DNA from: Flavobacteriaceae bacterium UBA2765 | GTDB taxonomy: Bacteria; Bacteroidota; Bacteroidia; Flavobacteriales; Flavobacteriaceae | DNA length: 46,045 nucleotides | Assembly: GCA_002352665.1 (NCBI GenBank) | Contig: DEIV01000110.1 | Coordinates: 1 to 46,045, forward strand | Reading direction: 5' to 3' | Shown here: positions 16,930 through 25,701 of the stretch, piece by piece | Numbering within the stretch: position 1 is the first letter of the stretch | Layout: every line of letters starts with the position of its first letter | Translations under genes and position numbers: made by a program | Notes under the pieces: generated by a model | What the model saw: the letters and a program-made list of their open reading frames with translations, nothing else | Database searches by the model: none | Told to the model about the DNA's origin: nothing

Positions 16930-17503
16930 TTGAAATTCATTTTGTATAATATTAATCTACTTACGCATATAAAGTTAATCTGTTTATTCTTTTTGGTACT
17001 TACCATAACAAAAATGAATGGCCAAATAGACTTGGAAAAAGAAAAGAAAAAAATAACCTCATTAAATAATCTCATTATTGATAAAAATCCTAATTATATG
17101 TATCATCATACTTTACTATTTGATGATGAACAATACATTAGAAATGGCATTAATTATTAGGTCTTGTCGTACACAAATGAAAAATACATAAACATAATTA
17201 AGCTCTTTGATGTTCTTGTTTTATCGTACAATGTTCTTATTTATGAAGATGAAATTGTGTCTATAGAGGTCCATTTAGACGTAAGTAATGACAATATAAA
17301 ACACATTGAAAAAGAGTTTGCCAACTATTTAGGGGCATATATTCAAGAAGTCTCTGTGATCAAAGGTGATCAAAGAGCGTTGTATTTCAACAATGATAAA
17401 ACCGGTTTCTTAATAGATGCATGATACCAATGACGGAGATCTCACCGTTGGATACACCTCTAACGCATATTTTGAATTGAATAAAAAATTAAAAGGAAAT
17501 TGA
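16930..17503 (+). pseudogene. decayed gene for a secreted protein, two disabling lesions
   Basis: Three reading segments line up as one former gene. Segment 1 (16930-17157, TTG start) has a signal-peptide-like N terminus (IKLICLFFLVLTIT) and reaches an in-frame TAG at 17158-17160. Segment 2 continues in the same frame from 17161 to a TGA at 17422-17424. Segment 3 continues coherently in the next frame (MHDTNDGDLTVGYTSNAY, from 17417) and ends at 17501-17503. So one nonsense change and one frameshift are needed to explain it. I do not recognise the family. The alternative is two or three unrelated short genes, but segment 2 has no good start (TTG at 17164 only) and abuts the stop of segment 1. 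Confidence 0.65.
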
Positions 17504-17580
17504 ATTATTTGAAGTAGGCTCTGCTAGTAAATGGTAGTGGTATTGACTTTTTTAATGTATGGGTTGTAAAGGTAAAAAAC

Positions 17581-18486
17581 TTACATTAAGCAATCTTCCA
17601 AAGCATCACCAATGGTATCAAACCTAAAAACAAACCCTGTATTTTTAATTTTATCATTTAATAAATAGTGACTTTCAAGTGCAATTGTAGACATTTCTCC
17701 CAATAGCAATTTTATCATAAAAATAGGAACATTAGGTAACCATAAAGCCTTGTTGAGCTGTTTTGCTATCGCCTTAGTCAATTTTGTATTAGTTATAGGT
17801 TCTGAAGCAATAGCATTAAAAACGCCATCAATATTATGCTCTATTATATGCAAATACATATTGGCCATGTCATGTATATGAATCCACGATTGATATTGCT
17901 GACCGCTTCCTAAGGGAGCACCTAATCCATAACCAATGGGTTTTACCATTTGCTCTAAAGCTCCTCCTTTTTTAGACAGCACTATACCTGTTCTTAATTT
18001 TGATACGGTAATACCGATTTTACGAATGTTATCTGCTTCTTTTTCCCATAAATTAACAACCTCTCCTAAAAAAGTAATGTTTATTTCTTTATCCATCTCA
18101 TCATACTTTTTTTCTAATGAAGATGGGTAAATTCCCAAAGCGGATGAGGTGGTAAAATGGGTTACTACGTTTTTGTTTTCTGATAACAATTTATACAATA
18201 ATTTAACCGTATCAATTCTACTATTAAGTATTGCTTCTTTATGTTTTAATGTCCATTTTTTAGAAACCGAAGCTCCTGCTAAGTTAATAATAGCGGTAAT
18301 TCCACCAATACAATCCGTATCAATTTCTTGAGTTTTAGGGTTCCAGTAAAATCCTTTAACACCCTCAGAATCTTTAATTTTTTCTTTGCTAGTAGTTAAG
18401 TAATGAACATCATACCCTTTTTGTGTACACATATTCATTATTTCGGTTCCTATTAAACCGGTAGCTCCCGTAATTAAAAGTTTCAT
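17581..18486 (-). CDS. TIGR01777-type NAD(P)-dependent epimerase
   Basis: 301 residues of the extended SDR/epimerase superfamily, TIGR01777 branch (YfcH/SulA-like). The Rossmann glycine motif GATGLIG is at 7-13. IINLAGASVSKKWT and SRIDTVKLLY are family hallmarks, as is the SALGIYPSS segment near the active site and the C-terminal SHYLLNDKIKNTGFVFRF. The Tyr-x3-Lys catalytic pair of classical SDRs is not clearly kept, as in other members. Function in this family is poorly known. The start at 18486 gives MKLLITGATG. It is probably transcribed from the region that also holds the small gene at 18676-18816 on the same strand. Confidence 0.88.
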   Translation of the reverse strand: MKLLITGATGLIGTEIMNMCTQKGYDVHYLTTSKEKIKDSEGVKGFYWNPKTQEIDTDCIGGITAIINLAGASVSKKWTLKHKEAILNSRIDTVKLLYKLLSENKNVVTHFTTSSALGIYPSSLEKKYDEMDKEINITFLGEVVNLWEKEADNIRKIGITVSKLRTGIVLSKKGGALEQMVKPIGYGLGAPLGSGQQYQSWIHIHDMANMYLHIIEHNIDGVFNAIASEPITNTKLTKAIAKQLNKALWLPNVPIFMIKLLLGEMSTIALESHYLLNDKIKNTGFVFRFDTIGDALEDCLM

Positions 18487-18675
18487 TATTAGTTAAATTA
18501 AATAATTGAATCAAAGTATTAGTGTTTATTTTTTTTCAATACCTATGATAAAAATATTTTTTATCCGCGAATTAGTAGCATATATTCAGTGGTTTACTAG
18601 AATTTCTAACAACACTTATAGGAATATTTAAAATATAAATTCTTAGAACAATAAATACAACATATGCTTGTTCCT

Positions 18676-18816
18676 CTATTCTAACTTTCCAAAAAATCGT
18701 TCTATTATACCATCTGCATTCATCCATAAATATATGGCCAACAGGAGTACCAGAATAAGAATTATAGTTTTTTTATTATTCGGTCTCCTTCTAGGTCTTA
18801 TTCGTTTAAATTCCAT
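18676..18816 (-). CDS. 46-residue single-pass membrane protein
   Basis: A small ORF on the minus strand codes MEFKRIRPRRRPNNKKTIIL as its first twenty residues, then a hydrophobic stretch (ILVLLLAIYLWM, about 21-32) and a short tail ADGIIERFFGKLE. The very basic N terminus followed by one helix predicts an inner-membrane protein with its N terminus inside (positive-inside rule). The pattern looks like a small conserved flavobacterial protein, but I cannot name it. A plus-strand ORF at 18668-18865 overlaps it and looks like its shadow: it repeats the hydrophobic segment in the complementary frame without a plausible start context. The gene lies in a 449-base stretch between the epimerase gene and lepA; the remainder of that stretch shows nothing clear. 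Confidence 0.7.
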   Translation of the reverse strand: MEFKRIRPRRRPNNKKTIILILVLLLAIYLWMNADGIIERFFGKLE

Positions 18817-18907
18817 GATATGTTTATTCTTAATACTATCAAATTTACAATTTTATAAGCAATAGCTATCCTGCATTATTCTAAACCTGAGTTCTAAGTA
18901 ATTTAAG

Positions 18908-18915
18908 TATCTTTG
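18908..18915 (+). promoter_or_regulatory. -7 element for lepA
   Basis: TATCTTTG matches TAnnTTTG, ending 20 bases before the lepA ATG at 18936. The -33 element is weak. Confidence 0.5.
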
Positions 18916-18935
18916 TTCACTTATTTAAAAACTGA

Positions 18936-20732
18936 ATGAAGAACATTCGCAATTTTTGTATCATTGCCCATATTGATCATGGCAAAAGTACTTTGGCAGA
19001 TAGATTGTTAGAGTTTACCGGTACTATTACAGATCGCGAAAAACAAGATCAATTACTTGACAGTATGGATCTCGAGCGTGAACGTGGTATCACTATAAAA
19101 AGTCATGCCATACAAATGGATTATCAATACAAGGGCGAAGCTTATACCTTAAATTTGATAGATACTCCAGGTCATGTCGATTTTTCATATGAAGTTTCTA
19201 GATCTATTGCAGCTTGTGAAGGTGCATTATTAATTGTTGATGCTGCCCAAAGTATTCAAGCCCAAACCATTTCTAATTTATATTTAGCATTAGAAAACGA
19301 TTTGGAAATTATTCCTGTATTGAATAAAATAGACTTGCCTAGTGCTAACCCTGAAGAAGTTACTGATGATATTGTTGATTTAATTGGCTGTGCAGCTGAA
19401 GATGTTATTCCTGCTAGTGCTAAAACCGGCTTAGGAATTGAAGATATCTTAGAAGCTATTATAGAGCGTGTTCCCGCACCAAAAGGCAACCCGGAAGAAC
19501 CCTTACAAGCACTAATTTTTGATTCCGTTTACAATTCTTTTCGTGGTGTAGAAACTTATTTTAGAGTCATTAATGGTGCTATTAAAAAAGGACAACACAT
19601 TAAATTTATCGCTACGGGTAAAAAGTATTTTGCTGATGAAGTAGGTACATTAAAATTAAAACAAGTTCCTAAAAGTGAAATTAAAACAGGAGATGTTGGT
19701 TATTTAATTACGGGAATTAAAGAAGCTAAAGAAGTAAAAGTTGGAGATACTATTACTGATGCTAAAAACCCCACTACCAATGCTGTTGAAGGTTTTGAAG
19801 ATGTAAAACCAATGGTTTTTGCAGGTATTTACCCTGTTGATACTGAAGATTATGAAGAGCTTCGTAACTCCATGGAAAAATTACAACTGAATGATGCCTC
19901 TTTGGTATTTATCCCTGAAAGTTCTGCTGCTCTTGGGTTTGGTTTTAGGTGTGGTTTTTTAGGCATGTTACATCTTGAAATTATTCAGGAGCGTTTGGAA
20001 CGAGAATTTGACATGACTGTAATTACAACGGTACCAAATGTGTCATATCATGCCTATACCAATAAAGACCCAGATGTAAAAATATTGGTAAACAATCCCT
20101 CAGATTTACCTGATCCTTCAAAATTAAATAGAGTTGAAGAGCCATATATTAAAGCTTCCATCATTACCAAATCAGAATTTGTGGGAAATGTAATGAGCTT
20201 GTGTATTGAAAAAAGAGGAGAAATTACCAATCAGACTTATTTGACCACAGAAAGAGTTGAACTCAATTTTGATATGCCTTTGGCTGAAATTGTATTTGAT
20301 TTTTATGATCGACTAAAAACAGTTTCTAAAGGTTATGCGTCTTTTGACTATCATCCTCTTGGATTGAGAGCTTCAAAATTAGTTAAAGTAGATATATTGC
20401 TTAATAGCCAACCCGTAGATGCCCTTTCAGCACTATTGCATGCAGATAATGCCTATAGTATTGGTAAAAAAATGTGTGAAAAACTTAGGCAATTGATACC
20501 CCGTCAACAATTTGACATTCCTATTCAAGCTGCTATTGGAGCTAAAATTATCTCTAGAGAGACTATCAAGGCTTTGCGTAAAGATGTAACCGCCAAGTGT
20601 TATGGAGGTGATATTTCTCGTAAGCGTAAATTGTTAGAAAAACAGAAAAAAGGTAAAAAGAGAATGCGTCAAGTGGGTAATGTAGAAATTCCTCAAGAAG
20701 CTTTTATGGCTGTGTTGAAGTTAAATGATTAA
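18936..20732 (+). CDS. lepA: elongation factor 4 (LepA)
   Basis: Ribosome-binding translational GTPase that acts on stalled or assembling ribosomes. 598 residues, the standard length. GTPase motifs: AHIDHGKST (11-19), the switch I RERGITIK (48-55), DTPGH (76-80) and NKID near 130. The LepA-specific C-terminal domain is complete, including GGDISRKRKLLEKQKKGKKR near the end. The ATG at 18936 gives the normal N terminus MKNIRNFCIIAHIDHG. A weak hairpin (ACCTAAT at 20754-20760 with ATTAGGT at 20773-20779) lies just downstream but lacks a clean T tract. Confidence 0.97.
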   Translation: MKNIRNFCIIAHIDHGKSTLADRLLEFTGTITDREKQDQLLDSMDLERERGITIKSHAIQMDYQYKGEAYTLNLIDTPGHVDFSYEVSRSIAACEGALLIVDAAQSIQAQTISNLYLALENDLEIIPVLNKIDLPSANPEEVTDDIVDLIGCAAEDVIPASAKTGLGIEDILEAIIERVPAPKGNPEEPLQALIFDSVYNSFRGVETYFRVINGAIKKGQHIKFIATGKKYFADEVGTLKLKQVPKSEIKTGDVGYLITGIKEAKEVKVGDTITDAKNPTTNAVEGFEDVKPMVFAGIYPVDTEDYEELRNSMEKLQLNDASLVFIPESSAALGFGFRCGFLGMLHLEIIQERLEREFDMTVITTVPNVSYHAYTNKDPDVKILVNNPSDLPDPSKLNRVEEPYIKASIITKSEFVGNVMSLCIEKRGEITNQTYLTTERVELNFDMPLAEIVFDFYDRLKTVSKGYASFDYHPLGLRASKLVKVDILLNSQPVDALSALLHADNAYSIGKKMCEKLRQLIPRQQFDIPIQAAIGAKIISRETIKALRKDVTAKCYGGDISRKRKLLEKQKKGKKRMRQVGNVEIPQEAFMAVLKLND

Positions 20733-20900
20733 TGCAATCCATTAATCTATACCACCTAATATTTTACTTGGAATTAGGTTTCCCTTCAAACAAAAAAATT
20801 TGTTGCTTATTTATATTTAAATCATTCTAAAAAAACAACATTACTTTAATGTAATTTGTAAAAACATTTTGTAGATTTATTGTGCAGACAATTCTTAACA

Positions 20901-22313
20901 ATGAATGTATTACATGTTAGTGCCGAATGCTATCCTATCGCCAAAGTTGGTGGCTTAGCGGATGTAGTTGGTGCCTTACCTAAATACCAGAATAAATTGG
21001 GTATTACCAGTAAAGTTATTATGCCTTTTTATAATAATACCTTTATAAAAAAACACCATTTTAAATCAGTATATACTTCAACAATAAGTCTTGGTAAAGT
21101 TGAATTTAATGTCAAAATTTTAACTTTAGAAGCTTCTGAATTGGGTTTTGAATTATTTTTAGTTGATATTCCTACATTATTATTTAAGGATTATGTGTAC
21201 TCATCTTCGGATACTGAACGCTTTTTAGCTTTTCAAATAGTAGTATTAGATTGGTTATTACAAGAGCAGCAAAAGCCAAACATTTTACATTGTCATGATC
21301 ATCATACGGGTTTAATTCCCTTTATGATGTTACAATCAGTAAAATACAAATCACTACGTAAAATACCAACTGTAACAACCATCCATAATGCACAATATCA
21401 GGGGTGGTTTCCTCATGAAAAGGTCTATTTGATTCCTGAATTTGACCTTACGAAAGTTGGGTTACTTGATTGGAGTAATTCTATAAATCCATTGGCTGCT
21501 GCCATTAAATGTGCTTGGAAAGTGACAACAGTTTCACCGAGTTATATGGAGGAATTGAAAAATAATGCCAATGGTCTGGAGTCTTTATTAAGTCATGAAA
21601 GTGCCAAATGTTCAGGAATTTTAAATGGTATTGATACACATGTCTGGAATCCAGAAACAGATCCGTTTATCATAAAAAATTATTCCATAAAAAGAATTCC
21701 TTCAGGTAGAAAAGCAAATAAAGAATTTTTATGTAAAGAATTCAATCTGGATGTTAAAAAGCCCCTCTTTGCATTTATTGGAAGATTGGTAGGCGAAAAA
21801 GGAGCCGATTTATTTCCAGAAATTTTTAATACTGCATTACAAAATAATAAAATTTCTATACTATTATTAGGTTCTGGAGAAAAGGAAGTTGAAAAAAAAT
21901 TAGAAATACTTAAAAAAACTCATAAAGGCAATTATAATGCCTTTATTGGCTACGACGAAAAACTATCTCATATCATTTATGCAGGAGCTGATTTTTTATT
22001 AATGCCTTCTCGGGTTGAACCTTGTGGATTAAATCAAATGTACGCATTAAGGTACGGTACGATACCTGTAGTAAGTTATGTGGGCGGACTAAAAGATACA
22101 GTGATTGATATTGAAGAAAACGGTTTTGGCTTTGTACACCAAAAAGTTACCATTAAAGAAGTTGTGAAAGCTATCAACAGAGCAACTGTTTTTTACAAAA
22201 ATCAAGTCAAATTCAAAAAAATTCGTACTCAAATTATGCAAATAGACCATTCTTGGAATACTTCTGCAAAGGCATATATCAATTTATATAACTCTTTAAA
22301 CAAACAATTATGA
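20901..22313 (+). CDS. glgA: glycogen synthase (GT5)
   Basis: Transfers glucose from ADP-glucose to the growing alpha-1,4-glucan. 470 residues from the ATG at 20901; the in-frame TTG at 20880 would add seven residues that do not match the family, whereas MNVLHVSAECYPIAKVGGLA is the expected GT5 N terminus. The sugar-nucleotide motif KVGGLADV is at 15-22; TTIHNAQYQGWF lies mid-domain; the C-terminal SRVEPCGLNQMYALRYGT region (about 369-386) holds the catalytic Glu pocket. The last four bases overlap the glgC start (ATGA), showing translational coupling and a shared operon. Confidence 0.95.
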   Translation: MNVLHVSAECYPIAKVGGLADVVGALPKYQNKLGITSKVIMPFYNNTFIKKHHFKSVYTSTISLGKVEFNVKILTLEASELGFELFLVDIPTLLFKDYVYSSSDTERFLAFQIVVLDWLLQEQQKPNILHCHDHHTGLIPFMMLQSVKYKSLRKIPTVTTIHNAQYQGWFPHEKVYLIPEFDLTKVGLLDWSNSINPLAAAIKCAWKVTTVSPSYMEELKNNANGLESLLSHESAKCSGILNGIDTHVWNPETDPFIIKNYSIKRIPSGRKANKEFLCKEFNLDVKKPLFAFIGRLVGEKGADLFPEIFNTALQNNKISILLLGSGEKEVEKKLEILKKTHKGNYNAFIGYDEKLSHIIYAGADFLLMPSRVEPCGLNQMYALRYGTIPVVSYVGGLKDTVIDIEENGFGFVHQKVTIKEVVKAINRATVFYKNQVKFKKIRTQIMQIDHSWNTSAKAYINLYNSLNKQL

Positions 22314-23575
22314 TTAACAAAAATGTATTGGCTATCATTTTAGGAGGTGGTCAAGGTTCAAGATTATATCCCTTAACTGAAGACAGGTCAAAACCTGCTG
22401 TACCAATAGCAGGTAAATATAGGTTGGTAGATATTCCCATTTCTAATTGTATTAATTCTGATATTAAAAGAATGTTTGTTTTAACACAATTCAACTCTGC
22501 GTCATTGAACAGGCATATTAAAAATACTTATCATTTTAGTTTTTTTAGTTCAGCTTTTGTTGATGTTTTGGCTGCTGAGCAAACAATGAAAAGTCAAGCT
22601 TGGTTTCAAGGCACTGCCGATGCTGTACGACAAAGCATGCATCATTTTTTGAATCATAATTTTAAATACGCTCTTATTTTATCAGGAGACCAATTGTATC
22701 AAATGGATTATAATTTAATGATCCAAGAACATATAAAAAATAAAGCAAAAATATCTATAGCAACTATTCCTGTTAATGCGAAAGAAGCAACTTCATTTGG
22801 AATTCTTAAAGCGAATGAAAAAAATGTAATAACCTCTTTTATAGAAAAACCGGAAAAAAAATTATTGCCTGATTGGGAGTCTGAAGTAAGTAGTGATATG
22901 AAAACTGAAGGTAGAAATTACTTAGCCTCAATGGGTATTTATATTTTCAATCGAGACCTTTTGATTGAACTGATGAATAATCCGGATACCATGGATTTTG
23001 GTAAAGAAATTATTCCTCAATCTATTGAAAAAAATAAAACTTTAAGTTATCAATATGAAGGCTATTGGACAGACATTGGTAATATTGATTCGTTTTTTGA
23101 TGCCAATTTAGGTTTAACCGATGAAATACCAAAGTTTGATTTATATGACAAATCTAAACGGATTTTCACAAGAGCTAGGATGTTACCAACCACAAAAATT
23201 TCTGGTACTACCTTAAATAAAACCGTCATCGCCGAAGGGTGTATTATCCATGCTGCAAAAATTGAGCGTTCAGTAATTGGTATTCGTTCTAGAATAGGAA
23301 ATGAATCTACAGTTATAAATACATATATGATGGGTAATGATTTTTATGAAACATTAGACGAAATGGAACAAAATAAGATTAGCGTTTTAATGGGTATTGG
23401 CGAGCGATGTTTTATTAAAAATGCTATTTTAGATAAAAACTGCTGTGTTGCAGATGATGTAAGAATTAATGGTGGTAAACATTTAGAAGATACAGAAACA
23501 GATACTTATGCTATTAGAGAAGGCATCGTAGTCATCAAGAAAGGGGCTGTAATTCCAAAAGGATATGTCATTTAA
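22310..23575 (+). CDS. glgC: glucose-1-phosphate adenylyltransferase
   Basis: Makes ADP-glucose from glucose-1-phosphate and ATP, the first committed step of glycogen synthesis. 421 residues. The N-terminal pyrophosphorylase motif GGGQGSRLYPLTEDRSKPAV is at about 13-32, followed by IPISNCINSDI. The substrate-site segment FIEKPEKK and the YWTDIGNIDSF block are present, then a left-handed beta-helix C terminus (about 295-421). The start overlaps the glgA stop by four bases. Allosteric control by sugar phosphates is usual in this family, but effector preference cannot be read here. Confidence 0.96.
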   Translation: MINKNVLAIILGGGQGSRLYPLTEDRSKPAVPIAGKYRLVDIPISNCINSDIKRMFVLTQFNSASLNRHIKNTYHFSFFSSAFVDVLAAEQTMKSQAWFQGTADAVRQSMHHFLNHNFKYALILSGDQLYQMDYNLMIQEHIKNKAKISIATIPVNAKEATSFGILKANEKNVITSFIEKPEKKLLPDWESEVSSDMKTEGRNYLASMGIYIFNRDLLIELMNNPDTMDFGKEIIPQSIEKNKTLSYQYEGYWTDIGNIDSFFDANLGLTDEIPKFDLYDKSKRIFTRARMLPTTKISGTTLNKTVIAEGCIIHAAKIERSVIGIRSRIGNESTVINTYMMGNDFYETLDEMEQNKISVLMGIGERCFIKNAILDKNCCVADDVRINGGKHLEDTETDTYAIREGIVVIKKGAVIPKGYVI

Positions 23576-23666
23576 TACCTTTTTTGTGATAGCAATACAA
23601 CAAATTAACTTATCACTGTAATAAAACACTTTTTATAAATTCAACAGTAATTGACAACTAATAATT

Positions 23667-25577
23667 ATGGCCAACATAATACCACATTCTCTTTTTACCG
23701 AATTTGATATTGATCTGTTTAAATCTGGAAAACATTTCAAATTATATGAAAAATTCGGATCGCATATCATGAAAATTGATGGTCAAGAGGGTACCTATTT
23801 TTCTGTTTGGGCTCCCTCTGCAAAATCGGTTTCGGTAATTGGAGATTTTAATTATTGGACGGAAGGGGAACATCCATTAAATGTACGATGGGATGCTTCA
23901 GGTATTTGGGAAGGTTTTATACCAAATGTAGGTAAAGGAAATCTCTATAAATATAAGATTCAAAGCAACAATAGCAATATTACCTCAGAAAAAGCTGATC
24001 CTTATGCCAAAAAATGTGAACATCCACCAAATACTGCCTCTATAGTTTGGGATATTGACGACTATAAATGGCAAGACAAAAAATGGATGTCATACCGTAA
24101 AGATAAAAACGACTTAGACAAGCCCTATTCGGTATATGAAGTCCATTTAGGTTCTTGGATGAAAAACGCAGAAGAAAATAAACCTTTGACTTATAGAGAA
24201 CTAGCCATTAAATTGGTGCATTATGTTAAAGAGATGAACTTTACACATATAGAATTGATGCCCATTATGGAATATCCTTATGATCCTTCTTGGGGATATC
24301 AATTGGTAGGCTATTTTGCCCCAACATCACGTTTTGGTACTCCTCAAGATTTTATGTATTTGATAGATCAATTCCACCAGCACAATATTGGTGTAATTTT
24401 AGATTGGGTGCCTTCTCACTTTCCATCAGACGATCATGGATTGGGTTTTTTTGACGGTTCTCACTTATATGAACATCCTGATCCTAGAAAAGGATACCAT
24501 CAAGATTGGAAAAGCTTAATTTTTAATTATGAACGGAATGAAATCCGCTCCTTTTTAATTAGTAATGCACTTTTTTGGTTAGAAAAATATCATACAGACT
24601 GTTTACGTGTAGATGCCGTTGCTTCTATGTTATATCTAGATTATTCTCGAGAAGAAGGAGGGTGGGAGCCAAATATTTATGGAGAAAGAGAAAATTTAGC
24701 AGCCGTTTCCTTTTTAAAAGAGTTTAACCAAGCCGTCTATGAAAATTTCGATGGTGTACAAACTATTGCAGAAGAATCAACAGCTTTTCCCGGAGTTACT
24801 AAACCGGTATCTGAAGGTGGTTTGGGCTTTGGTATGAAATGGATGATGGGTTGGATGCATGATACGCTAGAGTATTTTGCCAAAGATCCTATTCATAGAA
24901 AATTCCATCAAAATGAAATTACCTTTAGCTTGGCTTATGCGTTTACTGAAAATTTTATGTTACCGCTTTCACATGATGAAGTAGTTTATGGTAAAAATTC
25001 CATATTGGGAAGAATGCCCGGCGATGAATGGCAACGATTTGCTAACTTAAGATTATTGTATGGCTATATGTTTACACATCCGGGTACAAAATTATTGTTT
25101 ATGGGAAGTGAGTTTGGCCAATACAATGAATGGAATTTTCAAGAGAGTTTAGATTGGAACTTATTGGCATTTGAACCTCATAAAAAAATGCAGGAATTTT
25201 TTAAAGATTTAAACCTGTTTTATCAAAATACTCCCTCCTTGTATGAAAAAGCTTTTAGCCAAGAAGGTTTTGAATGGATAAATTACGAAGACCATGAAAA
25301 TTCAGTAATTTCTTATATCCGTAAAGGACATGATGCAGAGAATGATACCGTAATTGTGTGCAACTTTACGCCAATAATTTTTGAAAAATATCTCATTGGA
25401 TTACCTAGAATAGGAAAACTGAAAGAAGTATTTAATAGCGATGACAAAAAGTATGGTGGTAGCGGGCAGTCTAACCCAAAAGATATCAATATAAAAAAGA
25501 AACCTTGGAACAACAAACTTTATTCCGCTGAAATAAAAATTTTACCCTTAGGAATCTCTATTTTTAAATTCAAATAA
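23667..25577 (+). CDS. glgB: 1,4-alpha-glucan branching enzyme (GH13)
   Basis: Introduces alpha-1,6 branches into glycogen. 636 residues. An N-terminal CBM48 domain (about 25-120, SVWAPSAKSVSVIGDFNYW) precedes the GH13 barrel. Catalytic residues: nucleophile Asp316 in LRVDAVASM, the Glu pair 369-370 in IAEESTAF, and Asp437 in LSHDEVVYGK. WGYQLVGYFAPTSRFGTP near 210-228 is diagnostic of GlgB over trehalohydrolase. It starts 91 bases after glgC, probably in the same operon. Confidence 0.95.
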   Translation: MANIIPHSLFTEFDIDLFKSGKHFKLYEKFGSHIMKIDGQEGTYFSVWAPSAKSVSVIGDFNYWTEGEHPLNVRWDASGIWEGFIPNVGKGNLYKYKIQSNNSNITSEKADPYAKKCEHPPNTASIVWDIDDYKWQDKKWMSYRKDKNDLDKPYSVYEVHLGSWMKNAEENKPLTYRELAIKLVHYVKEMNFTHIELMPIMEYPYDPSWGYQLVGYFAPTSRFGTPQDFMYLIDQFHQHNIGVILDWVPSHFPSDDHGLGFFDGSHLYEHPDPRKGYHQDWKSLIFNYERNEIRSFLISNALFWLEKYHTDCLRVDAVASMLYLDYSREEGGWEPNIYGERENLAAVSFLKEFNQAVYENFDGVQTIAEESTAFPGVTKPVSEGGLGFGMKWMMGWMHDTLEYFAKDPIHRKFHQNEITFSLAYAFTENFMLPLSHDEVVYGKNSILGRMPGDEWQRFANLRLLYGYMFTHPGTKLLFMGSEFGQYNEWNFQESLDWNLLAFEPHKKMQEFFKDLNLFYQNTPSLYEKAFSQEGFEWINYEDHENSVISYIRKGHDAENDTVIVCNFTPIIFEKYLIGLPRIGKLKEVFNSDDKKYGGSGQSNPKDINIKKKPWNNKLYSAEIKILPLGISIFKFK

Positions 25578-25668
25578 AAATTAGTTTTGTGGTAATAATT
25601 TTACGTTATCTATAATAGTTACACACTATTTTTAAGAAAAAGACTCCCTTATTTTTTGTAAAATTTAG

Positions 25669-25676
25669 TACGTTTG
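25669..25676 (+). promoter_or_regulatory. possible -7 element before the GH31 gene
   Basis: TACGTTTG fits TAnnTTTG, 25 bases before the ATG at 25702. No -33 TTTG at proper spacing, so it is tentative. It would allow expression apart from glgACB. Confidence 0.4.
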
Positions 25677-25701
25677 CCAATAAATCAATTAGCATCATTT
25701 T

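Noticed and set aside
17164..17424. Independent gene of 86 codons
   Set aside because: It begins with TTG right after a stop and is in the same frame as the preceding segment, so it is better read as part of a broken gene.
18668..18865. Plus-strand ORF of 65 codons before lepA
   Set aside because: It overlaps the minus-strand 46-residue gene in the complementary frame, and its hydrophobic stretch mirrors that gene's helix; the start context is poor.
20754..20779. Hairpin after lepA as a terminator
   Set aside because: The stem is 7 bases of weak pairs with a long loop and no clean T tract; mentioned only in the lepA entry.
20880..20900. TTG start for glgA, adding seven residues
   Set aside because: The ATG at 20901 gives the standard glycogen synthase N terminus.
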